A DNA stretch of 49,797 bases from a virus, in the IMG/VR virus record IMGVR_UViG_3300009163_000052, positions 1-49,797 of that record. One strand, written 5' to 3'. The translations under genes were made by a program, and so were the position numbers. The notes below the pieces were generated by a model, which was not told where the DNA came from, did not search any database, and saw only the letters and a list, made by a program, of their open reading frames with translations. Positions 31,207 through 38,852 of the stretch are shown piece by piece. Position 1 is the first letter of the stretch, and every line of letters begins with the position of its first letter.

Positions 31207-32931
31207 TTATATTTGTGGGGGTGCGGCAGGTGTAGCCATAGAAGCACCAGGTGCTCCGCCACCAGCATCCAATGCGCCAGGGGTGCCGGCAGCACCTTCG
31301 CCTTCGGCAGCATCAGGTGTAACATTGGTCAAGTCAGTTTCAATACCGCCCGGTGTAATACCAACACTGCGTAGGTTGGCATTGTCCATGGCATCTTCCT
31401 GTGGCTCTTGATTCTCTTCACGCCACAGCTCGTCATTTTCCAGCATTTCTTCTTCACTCATGCCTAGGTAACGCTTCATCAAGAAACGCTTGCTGAAGTA
31501 AGGGAAAGCTTCTAGGCTGGTAAATGTAGTGATCTTGCTGGTATCGAGCTCTGCCTGGCGATAGTGTGCAAAGTTCTGCGGCTCGTTAAAGCGCAGTTCA
31601 AACATACTGTTGTCAATGTTGATGCCACGCCACTTCATGAACATCTTAAACTCTTGGTCCAAGCTGTGTCCAATCAGTTTCTGCAGGCGTTTGCAGTACT
31701 CATTGAAGCGGTATTCTTGTATTAATGCTGTGCCTACTTTACCGTCATTGAAGGTACTTGTGCCGTCTTCTGGGCCTGTAGGCAGGTAGCTACTGGGGAT
31801 ACGCAGGCCGCGCATCATCTTGTTGGTAAAGAACTTTAAGTCGTCAATTTCGCCTAGATTGGCACCGCCTGGCAGTACTTCAACGCTAGATCCACGGCCT
31901 TCTGCTGTCTGCGGAAAGAAGAAGTCTTCGTTGATACTCAGCGGGTTGTATGTGCTGTCCATGAAGCTTTGTCCACCACTTTGTGTGGGGATTCTACGTT
32001 GGTGAATTTCGTTTTTAATACGATCAACAAAGGCCATAGCAAGGTGGCTAGGCATGTTGCCAACGTCAATCTTGAACATTCTGCGCTCTGGCGCACGTTG
32101 TACACGATAGATAATGATGGCATCTTCCAGCAGTTCTTTCTGCTTGTAGACTTTAAAGATCAACTCTAAAATACTACTGCCAAAGGGCCAGTTGGCATCT
32201 AGGCCTTCTGTCAGACTCATGTGTCTAATGTGTGCGGCATCAATGGCGTGTTCGTTTAATGCTTGATTAAAACGCCCACCTGATCCATAGGGATTGTTGG
32301 GTGCATTGTAGGCTGCGGCACCATAGCCTGCTGTGTTGGGCTGTGTGTGATACAGGTTATCTGCTGTGACCTGTGTGGCTGTTAGGTTTTCAAAGTTGGG
32401 GTTAAGGTTACGCAACACATACTGCTCAGGCTTTTTACCTTCGCTTTCGTTGACAATAATCTTAACAACGTTGCTCATGTCTGTCCAGAACAGTTTGAAG
32501 TTCTGTGGGTCACGAATGAATACTTGATCGCCGTACTTGAGTGCATTGCGGAACATTTTAAATGATCTCTTGTCCCACTCGTTGAGCTCGTTCCAGGCCT
32601 GCAACTGCTTTTTAATAATGTTTAATTCAGTTTCAGTGGGCTTTTCACGGAAGAACAAGTCAAATGCTGTGTTGTTCTCTTCGTTGCTTTGAGTGCAGAA
32701 CTCCGCTAGAATATCCAAGGCAGCGTTAACTTCACTGTCCTGATCCATGGCTTCGTACTGATTGTAACGCTCAACGCGATTGGGATGACCCATGTAGACT
32801 TCTGGCAATAGATTGCCAAAGTTGCTTCTACTTGCACCAAATCCTGTGTCAGCCGTAGCAGTAGTGCTGCCGCTGATGGGACTCAAAGATCCTGCGGTGT
32901 TTACTACTCTAAAATACTTTTTCCAAGCCAT
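31207..32931 (-). CDS. gp20: portal vertex protein, gp20-like
   Basis: Dodecameric portal for DNA entry at one capsid vertex; it nucleates head assembly and holds the neck. It has 574 residues (T4 524). Hallmarks: MGHPNRVERYNQYEAMDQDSEVNAALDILAEFC (N-terminal wing), VQRAPERRMFKIDVGNMP, FFFPQTAEGRGSSVEVLPGG and RIPSSYLP. It heads the head operon with a late-promoter-like octamer at 32955-32962. The Ala/Gly/Pro-rich C-terminal tail (about 540-574) is an addition not expected from T4. Confidence 0.93.
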   Translation of the reverse strand: MAWKKYFRVVNTAGSLSPISGSTTATADTGFGASRSNFGNLLPEVYMGHPNRVERYNQYEAMDQDSEVNAALDILAEFCTQSNEENNTAFDLFFREKPTETELNIIKKQLQAWNELNEWDKRSFKMFRNALKYGDQVFIRDPQNFKLFWTDMSNVVKIIVNESEGKKPEQYVLRNLNPNFENLTATQVTADNLYHTQPNTAGYGAAAYNAPNNPYGSGGRFNQALNEHAIDAAHIRHMSLTEGLDANWPFGSSILELIFKVYKQKELLEDAIIIYRVQRAPERRMFKIDVGNMPSHLAMAFVDRIKNEIHQRRIPTQSGGQSFMDSTYNPLSINEDFFFPQTAEGRGSSVEVLPGGANLGEIDDLKFFTNKMMRGLRIPSSYLPTGPEDGTSTFNDGKVGTALIQEYRFNEYCKRLQKLIGHSLDQEFKMFMKWRGINIDNSMFELRFNEPQNFAHYRQAELDTSKITTFTSLEAFPYFSKRFLMKRYLGMSEEEMLENDELWREENQEPQEDAMDNANLRSVGITPGGIETDLTNVTPDAAEGEGAAGTPGALDAGGGAPGASMATPAAPPQI

Positions 32932-32954
32932 CGTGTATATTTCCCGGGTACAGT

Positions 32955-32962
32955 GTATTTAA
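32955..32962 (-). promoter_or_regulatory. late-promoter-like octamer TTAAATAC before gp20
   Basis: On the minus strand this reads AAGTTAAATACACTGTACCCGGG, 24 bases upstream of the portal ATG. Confidence 0.5.
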
Positions 32963-32963
32963 C

Positions 32964-35900
32964 TTAATTTACAGCGCGATGTATTTTCGTGCTAACATCA
33001 ACATTCTTCTTCATTTGGTTGACCATTTCTGACAGCATGTCAGTCATTTCTTTGTTAGATCCCATGCTTTTTGGCAGTTCTTTGAGTGTGCTGTTCAAGC
33101 TGTCTAATGTCTTGCTCAACACCAGTGCTGGATCTGCGGCTTTGCCTGCACCCGAGGCTGCTGGGTCAGCGGGCATTGAAATTTGTGATGCAGGGTCTTT
33201 GGCACCGGACGGAAGTCCTGCTTTACCAAACATGTCGTTGACAAACTGCGATGCATTGCCGCCCATCATGCTGGACAATGCTTTGCCAAAATCCTTGTCC
33301 AGCATCTTGCCTGCGTTTGCATTTGGAGCAAAGCTCTTGCCTAGAGTAGACTGTGCTTTTTGCAGTCTTTCAGCAACATAAGGTCCCATTACCTGTGACA
33401 GTTTTGCCATGCCTTCTGGATCTGTGGGTACCACAATTTCTTTGCCGTGTAGCACAACTGGATAGCCGCTGTCTGGACCTTCAAACATGCCGCCTTCTTT
33501 GGCCATTAGTGAGCCACCTTCGTGCTTGGATGCACTGAAGTGCATGGCATCCTTGCGACTCTTCCAGGCGCCGCCCCAACCCAGTCCCATAGCAGATGCT
33601 GTGCCCTGAATGCCTGCCGGCATGTCTGTGACTAGCTCGCTTTCACTCAAGGGATTAGTAGCAGGGTTAATGTCAATGGCGCCACCCTTGGCGTGTACAC
33701 TCTTGACACCTGGGCGTCCACGAACGTCACGATCAACATAGCCGCCAAGGCTTTGAATTGGGTAACCAATGCCATCCAGATAGTCAATTAAACGCTGGAA
33801 CGCAGGCTGTGCATCAGCGGCAACTGCTGTACTCTTGCCACTCTTGCTTCTAATTGTTGCCAACTGAGGCTTGCTACCTCCACCGCCTTGTGCTTGTTCG
33901 TCACCTGCGCCTGGGGGAGGAGGAGTTTGCCCACCACCGCCCGACGTCATACTTGCACCTACACTACCTGCGGCAGCACCACCTGCGGCAGCCGCTTTGG
34001 CGGTGGCTGCCGGCATTGCATTGCCTTGTGTGCCAAATGTAGAGCCAGCAAACCCAGCCTGGGCAGCAGCCATTCGCTCATCTCGAGACTTTTGTCGTAG
34101 TTCTGCTTCTTTTTGTGCTACTTCTTCATCTTTGGCAATTTCTTCTTTACTACGAATTAGTCCTGCAAATCGTGCCGCATCACCAAAAGCACTGTCGCTG
34201 ATAAACTTTTCAATTATCTTTGGTATTCTTGCAAAGAAGTCGCCTATGTTTTCTAACCCATTCATAAGAGCAGTCCAGCCAACTTTAAATCCTTTCCAAA
34301 TTGGGTCGAGCGTGTTTAGAATATTTGAAACAGTAACCCCGATAACTTTTATTTGGTCAGTGAATGCTCCCCAAATCTGCTTCATGCCTTCACCGATAGT
34401 GCTTAGGTCCCCGGTTAAGATACCTTTAACAACTTTAACCAATCCGCCTAGCAGTTCAACAAAAGGTACAAAGCTGTCTATCAGTAGGTTAGCAATGGGC
34501 TTGACCACTGGCATAATAATGTCTAGCACAGTCTTTACAACTTTTTCAACAATGCCGTAGAAAGCCATAAACACATCAGCCAGGTCGTTGATGATAGGAC
34601 CAATCAACGGTCCTGCTACACGGATAGTGGCTGCAATACGTTCAAACAGTGGTTGTAGATATTCTACAAAAATTTCGTTGATGTCTGCTAGAATTTCTTT
34701 GCCAAATGCAATGGACTTAGTACCAATGCCTTTGAAGTCAATGCCTTCCATGATATCTTTAAAGAAGTCCCTAGCTGTCACAAACGCCAGTTTGCCTGAT
34801 TCTACCAGCCCGCCGCCTAGGGTTTTAAGTCCAGGGCCAAGTTCAGTTAACGCAGTGCTAAACATTTCTTTACTGTTAGAAAATATACCTTCAAAGTTAA
34901 TGCCAAAGCTCTTGAGTGTCTTGTTTAAATCAAAGTTTTTCAAGGTATCAACAATAGCACCCATGTCAATACCCATGTCTTTGAGGTTGTCAGATACTAC
35001 TTGTCCTGCGCTCTGTAGTTGTCCTCCAACTTTTTTAGCATTGCCGTCAAGATCACCAAACAATGCGCCAAAGTTAAGGCCTGATATAAAGTTAACAAAC
35101 TTAGTCAATCCACCTGCAATAAATGTAATCGCAGGTGTAATAAACTTAACCAATGGCTGGATAACTTGATTCATTAATACATCTTTGAGATTACGCATTG
35201 TTGAATCAAAGTCGTCTAGGCCACCTTTAACATCATCACGAGCACCTTGTTCTGCACGAGCAGCCGCTTGGTCTTCTGCTAATTTTTCTTCATGGAATTT
35301 GCCGTCTTTATCCATGTACTTGTAAACACCTTTTGCAGAATCAGTTAGCATGTTACCAAGTGTGTTACCTAACCCAGGAAGTCCAGCGGCGCCGGCATAG
35401 ATGGCAGTCTCGTTGTCCTTGGCTGCTTTAGCCAAGGCTGCTGAACCTTTTCGACTATTACTGTCAAGTGTTTTACCATAGTCTTCAGTTTTAACACCAA
35501 CATCCTGGGCTTTGTCAACGTTGTCTTTCATTGCACTAATAAACCCAGGCGCGGCTGCTTCAAGAGCTCTCTGTTCATCTGTTAGTGCTGGCATACCCAT
35601 TGCTAAACGTTTAACTGCGTTTGCACCAGCATCGCCAAACTCGCTTTGAGCACGAGCCATAGCTTTGTTGAGTTTTTCTTTTTCGTTTGCATCCATCTGG
35701 CTTAGTTTCAGCTGGAAGGCTGCGTCTTGTGTTTTCTTAGCTAGTGCATCTGCTTGTGCTTTGTTTGAAACACCTGTGAGTTTAGCAGTAACGTCAAATT
35801 CTTTTGTTAACGAAACTGCACTTTTAGCCATGTCTGCCATGGATAAATTGTTGACTCTGGCACCCTGAGCCTGTAGAGCCATCATGCCAGGCAATTCATC

Positions 35901-36773
35901 GTTGACTTGCTTTAGGCTAATGCCCATGCCTTGCAATTCTGCGCCGTAGCCTGTGCGGATTGTCTTACTTAAATTAGCAAACTGTGTGGCACCCTGTGTC
36001 ATTGTGCCGCCAAACTTGGCAATATTATCTTTGTTTTCTGTGATAATACCTGTAAACTCTTTGAGGCTTAGCCCAGTAGAAGTAGCCGCTGCCTGCATTT
36101 GCATGAGGTTGTTGTTGAAACTCATGCCCGACTTTGATAGTTCGAACTGTGTTTCTCTTAATTCTTCAAACTTTGCAAACACCGCACTAATAATGCCAAT
36201 GCCCATGCTGAGGGCACCGCCAAACAAAGGAATCGCTTTGGCTGCATCACCAACAGCTCCTGTAAACCCACTGATCGTAGCTGGAGAATCTCCGTAGATC
36301 TGGCCAGCTAAGTCTGCACCCAGCGACAGTACACCGTCAGCAAATCCACTGATTATTTTGGCAGCAGAGCCAACACCACTGGCTAGAGTGCCAATGCCGC
36401 CGGCCAATAAACCAACAGCACCGTTGGCAAAACCCAGTGTGGCCCCTAGTCCGTAGGCAACTTTGCCCATACCTGCCAGTGCAGTGTTTGCTAGGCTTGA
36501 TTTTTTGGCAGCATCTTTTAATTCATCACCAAACTCGCCGGCTGCGCCTGCGGCACTGCCCATGGCAGCATCAGCGGCTTTTGCACCCTTGGTGTCCGGT
36601 GCTGGCGCTGTTTTGGTTTTGTCTTTGCCACCCTTGCCACCGCCAGACCCAATTTGTTTCTTCATCCCCAGCAAGATGTCAATGATCTCGCGTAGGCTGG
36701 TTTCCGTGGCCGCATTGACTAACTCTGCGCCATTTAGGTCAACACCTTGGGTTTTGATTGTTACTGATGCCAT
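32964..36773 (-). CDS. tail tape-measure protein with embedded M15-type peptidase
   Basis: A long protein of 1269 residues spanning the tail tube. Helical/hydrophobic stretches near residues 100-200 and 540-800 (e.g. PLVKFITPAITFIAGGLTKFVNF) are typical of tape measures. Near the C-terminus a zinc-peptidase signature is complete: SVHAKGGAIDIN with His1027 and Asp1034, and DAMHF with His1078, matching the H-x6-D ... H ligands of M15 peptidases (D-Ala-D-Ala or L-Ala-D-Glu type). Next come KEGGMFEGPDSGYPVVLHG and KEIVVP, often found in phage tape measures. It lies beside the gp26-type genes at 36.8-38.6 kb, divergently transcribed. The peptidase is predicted to help the tail cross peptidoglycan. 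Confidence 0.85.
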   Translation of the reverse strand: MASVTIKTQGVDLNGAELVNAATETSLREIIDILLGMKKQIGSGGGKGGKDKTKTAPAPDTKGAKAADAAMGSAAGAAGEFGDELKDAAKKSSLANTALAGMGKVAYGLGATLGFANGAVGLLAGGIGTLASGVGSAAKIISGFADGVLSLGADLAGQIYGDSPATISGFTGAVGDAAKAIPLFGGALSMGIGIISAVFAKFEELRETQFELSKSGMSFNNNLMQMQAAATSTGLSLKEFTGIITENKDNIAKFGGTMTQGATQFANLSKTIRTGYGAELQGMGISLKQVNDELPGMMALQAQGARVNNLSMADMAKSAVSLTKEFDVTAKLTGVSNKAQADALAKKTQDAAFQLKLSQMDANEKEKLNKAMARAQSEFGDAGANAVKRLAMGMPALTDEQRALEAAAPGFISAMKDNVDKAQDVGVKTEDYGKTLDSNSRKGSAALAKAAKDNETAIYAGAAGLPGLGNTLGNMLTDSAKGVYKYMDKDGKFHEEKLAEDQAAARAEQGARDDVKGGLDDFDSTMRNLKDVLMNQVIQPLVKFITPAITFIAGGLTKFVNFISGLNFGALFGDLDGNAKKVGGQLQSAGQVVSDNLKDMGIDMGAIVDTLKNFDLNKTLKSFGINFEGIFSNSKEMFSTALTELGPGLKTLGGGLVESGKLAFVTARDFFKDIMEGIDFKGIGTKSIAFGKEILADINEIFVEYLQPLFERIAATIRVAGPLIGPIINDLADVFMAFYGIVEKVVKTVLDIIMPVVKPIANLLIDSFVPFVELLGGLVKVVKGILTGDLSTIGEGMKQIWGAFTDQIKVIGVTVSNILNTLDPIWKGFKVGWTALMNGLENIGDFFARIPKIIEKFISDSAFGDAARFAGLIRSKEEIAKDEEVAQKEAELRQKSRDERMAAAQAGFAGSTFGTQGNAMPAATAKAAAAGGAAAGSVGASMTSGGGGQTPPPPGAGDEQAQGGGGSKPQLATIRSKSGKSTAVAADAQPAFQRLIDYLDGIGYPIQSLGGYVDRDVRGRPGVKSVHAKGGAIDINPATNPLSESELVTDMPAGIQGTASAMGLGWGGAWKSRKDAMHFSASKHEGGSLMAKEGGMFEGPDSGYPVVLHGKEIVVPTDPEGMAKLSQVMGPYVAERLQKAQSTLGKSFAPNANAGKMLDKDFGKALSSMMGGNASQFVNDMFGKAGLPSGAKDPASQISMPADPAASGAGKAADPALVLSKTLDSLNSTLKELPKSMGSNKEMTDMLSEMVNQMKKNVDVSTKIHRAVN

Positions 36774-36797
36774 TTAGTTTTCGCCATTATATATGCA

Positions 36798-36805
36798 GAT
36801 AAATA
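36798..36805 (+). promoter_or_regulatory. late-promoter-like octamer GATAAATA (to gp26-type operon)
   Basis: GCAGATAAATATCTAC, 33 bases before the first gp26-type gene. It lies upstream of, and reads into, the minus-strand octamer at 36818-36825, so the two promoters face each other. Confidence 0.5.
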
Positions 36806-36817
36806 TCTACGCTACAT

Positions 36818-36825
36818 ATATTTAT
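36818..36825 (-). promoter_or_regulatory. late-promoter-like octamer ATAAATAT (to tape measure)
   Basis: On the minus strand this reads CCATAAATATATG, 45 bases upstream of the tape-measure ATG. It faces the plus-strand octamer at 36798-36805, so transcripts from the two would cross. Confidence 0.45.
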
Positions 36826-36837
36826 GGAGACAAAAAT

Positions 36838-37716
36838 ATGGCTGATACCAATCCACTAAACAGTTTTTTTCGAAAAAGCAAATTTAACATCGATCTGCCC
36901 AGTCGCGGACGATGGTACCCAAAAACCGCACTGGCACCCACAGTAGTCAACGGTTCAGTTGCGGTATTCCCAATGACTGCTGCTGATGAAGCCAAGTTTA
37001 AAATTGGAGATGCTACCTTAACAGGCGCCGGCATTTTTGATCTTGTTCGCAGTTGTATTCCAGACATTCGCCAGCCCGAACTGGCACCAATGGCTGACCT
37101 AGATGCAATACTGCTGGCTATTCGTAGAGCCAGCTATGGCGATAACATGAAGTTTAACGTCAAGGTGCCCAACACATCGTTGATGAGAGAAATTACTCTT
37201 AACCTGTCTACCATGGCTTCGGAGAGCTTTGGCAGCGAAGCAGACTGGGACGACACCTTGGAAATCACAGATGAAGACACAGGCAAAGTATTAACTGTAA
37301 AAGTTAAACCTATTAACTTAAAGACCTTGTTTGGACACAGTAAAACACTGGTACGAGTACAGCAGATGTCTGTTAAGATGGCTGAAGCAGACGACATTGC
37401 CGATGATGCCAAGCTAGAGTCCTTGACTGAAAACATTCAAAATCTAAGCCAGGTAAACATCACCATGGTTGCAGACAGCATCGAAAGTCTCGAAACAGAA
37501 GATTTCAGCACACGCAATCCTGCAGATGTACGCAACTTGTTGGGACAAATTGATGTGGCCTACTTCAACGAGATGCAGAAGCACATTGACAATCAACGCA
37601 AGAAGATTGGCATGCAGGACACAGTGATTACCAGTACACCAGAAGAAATTGAAGCTGGTGCTCCAGAGTCATGGGTGGCAGAGATCAACTTTACCACTGC
37701 TGAATTCTTCAAATAA
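36838..37716 (+). CDS. gp26: gp26-type baseplate/tail assembly protein, first paralogue
   Basis: A 292-residue protein of the T4 gp26-like baseplate family. The start at 36838 is chosen because GGAG lies 8 bases upstream and the protein then begins MADTNPLNSFFRKSKFNIDLPS, lining up with MSDNPLKAYFRRPEVYTQLP of the second copy. Both share V-F/Y-PMTAADE, a SCIP segment and a D-x-DA-L-x-A-x-R-x-AS helix. This first copy has no Cys pairs, unlike the second; its C-terminus is VAEINFTTAEFFK, comparable with the FSLDYGSFF ending of the second. The genes are 12 bases apart. Confidence 0.7.
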   Translation: MADTNPLNSFFRKSKFNIDLPSRGRWYPKTALAPTVVNGSVAVFPMTAADEAKFKIGDATLTGAGIFDLVRSCIPDIRQPELAPMADLDAILLAIRRASYGDNMKFNVKVPNTSLMREITLNLSTMASESFGSEADWDDTLEITDEDTGKVLTVKVKPINLKTLFGHSKTLVRVQQMSVKMAEADDIADDAKLESLTENIQNLSQVNITMVADSIESLETEDFSTRNPADVRNLLGQIDVAYFNEMQKHIDNQRKKIGMQDTVITSTPEEIEAGAPESWVAEINFTTAEFFK

Positions 37717-37728
37717 AGGCGGTTTACA

Positions 37729-38553
37729 ATGAGCGACAATCCACTAAAGGCCTACTTTCGTAGACCAGAAGTCTATACACAACTACCCGGTGGCGGCGCT
37801 TTTTGGCCAGAGGGCACCATTGAGATTCCAGTCAGCGGAGAACTAGCAGTGTACCCTATGACTGCCGCAGATGAAATCAGTCTACGCACACCAGATGCAT
37901 TGATGAACGGACATGCCATTGTTAGCCTGCTGGAAAGTTGTATTCCCAGCATCAAGGACGCTTGGCAAACACCCTTGTCTGACATTGATGCACTGTTGAT
38001 TGCATCACGCATTGCCAGTGTAGGTGCTGACCTAGAGCTCAGTACCAAATGCCCCAACTGCGATCACAGCAATGAATTTATTGTGGACCTGCGTACTCGA
38101 CTAGATTTGATTCAACCTGGTTCATGGCATGAGCCTGTTGAAATTCGTGATCTTACATTTCACTTTAGACCCTTGACCTTCAAGCAAAGCAACGATTTAA
38201 ACAATCGTATCTATGCCGCACAACGCACAATGCAACAGATACAAGGCATTGAAGATGAAGATCAAAAAGAACAAGTGAACAAGAGCATCCTGGACAACGT
38301 CTCACAGATCAACTCAGACACATTGATTTGTTCTATCTCTGCCATTGAAGTAGCCGGCAACACTGTGCGTGATCCTGATCACATACGTGAGTTCATTGAC
38401 AACTGCGATCACAAGTTATCCTCTGCCATCAAGAAGGCCTTTGATGATCTACAGAAAAGCACCAAAGCTGAAGATGTTCACTTGGAATGTGAGGAATGCA
38501 GTTACAAGTTCAAAGTTCCGTTCTCACTGGATTACGGAAGTTTTTTCGTCTAA
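37729..38553 (+). CDS. gp26: gp26-type baseplate/tail chaperone, zinc-binding paralogue
   Basis: A 274-residue paralogue of the preceding gene. Two CxxC pairs, C108/C111 (CPNC) and C254/C257 (CEEC), form a probable zinc site absent in the first copy. The end of the gene reads Gly-Ser-Phe-Phe-Val-stop over GGAAGT TTT TTC GTC TAA and contains the slippery heptamer T TTT TTC at 38541-38547. A -1 shift there would replace the last residue and stop by a 77-residue extension (38547-38777). Position next to the tape measure and this layout recall the lambda G/GT tail chaperones. The usual family name is baseplate hub gp26; which role applies here is open. Confidence 0.8.
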   Translation: MSDNPLKAYFRRPEVYTQLPGGGAFWPEGTIEIPVSGELAVYPMTAADEISLRTPDALMNGHAIVSLLESCIPSIKDAWQTPLSDIDALLIASRIASVGADLELSTKCPNCDHSNEFIVDLRTRLDLIQPGSWHEPVEIRDLTFHFRPLTFKQSNDLNNRIYAAQRTMQQIQGIEDEDQKEQVNKSILDNVSQINSDTLICSISAIEVAGNTVRDPDHIREFIDNCDHKLSSAIKKAFDDLQKSTKAEDVHLECEECSYKFKVPFSLDYGSFFV

Positions 38554-38590
38554 GGCTCTTGAACCTGGACGCCGATAGAGTCCAAGAGCT
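38541..38590 (+). promoter_or_regulatory. candidate -1 programmed frameshift signal
   Basis: Heptamer T TTT TTC (38541-38547) in the X XXY YYZ register of the zinc-binding gp26-type gene, a 6-base spacer (38548-38553, which includes the zero-frame stop TAA), then a stem: GGCTCTTG (38554-38561) pairs with CAAGAGCT (38583-38590) over 8 bp including one G-U. Loop 21 bases. This is the standard slippery site + spacer + stimulatory stem arrangement. Confidence 0.6.
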
Positions 38591-38777
38591 GTTAAAGACC
38601 ATGGAAAAAGAAGTGGCGAATATCAAAAGTGATCTGCTCAAGATGACTTGGTACATGCGTGGTGGACTCAGCTACGAAGAAGCTATGAACCTCAGTCAAA
38701 GCGAAAGAAGTATTGTTGGTGACATCATCAAAGAGAATTTAGAAACAACTAAAAAATCAAGACTTCCTTTTTTCTAA
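38547..38777 (+). CDS. -1 frame extension, tail-chaperone-like C-terminal part
   Basis: Open frame -1 to the zinc-binding gp26-type gene. Read after a shift at 38541-38547 it gives RLRLLNLDADRVQELLKTM, then KMTWYMRGGLSYEEAMNLSQ and a KENLETTKK tail ending LPFF, about 77 residues. An aromatic W-Y followed by a helix and a charged helix is usual in tail-assembly chaperone partners. The same frame is open back to an ATG at 38496, wholly inside the upstream gene; an independent start could be ATG 38601 (59 residues), but its Shine-Dalgarno is weak. I therefore favour expression as a fusion, with independent translation as the alternative. Confidence 0.6.
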   Translation, partial: RLRLLNLDADRVQELLKTMEKEVANIKSDLLKMTWYMRGGLSYEEAMNLSQSERSIVGDIIKENLETTKKSRLPFF

Positions 38778-38801
38778 GCAACTTTTATTACTGTCCTTCT
38801 A

Positions 38802-38820
38802 AGACTTACTGCGTAAGTCT
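38802..38820. other. perfect 8-bp hairpin AGACTTAC/GTAAGTCT
   Basis: Inverted repeat with loop TGC (GCA on the minus strand), just after the stop of the frameshift extension. It could belong to the plus-strand transcript end together with 38821-38852, or to the candidate minus-strand RNA. Confidence 0.6.
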
Positions 38821-38852
38821 GTTTCTTTCGCTTACGCTCAGAAACTTTTTTT
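38821..38852 (+). terminator. probable factor-independent terminator of the gp26-type operon
   Basis: GTTTCT/AGAAAC stem (38821-38826 with 38840-38845) with a 14-base loop region, followed by seven T (38846-38852), 44 bases after the operon stop. The stem is short; the adjoining 8-bp hairpin 38802-38820 may add stability. Confidence 0.5.
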
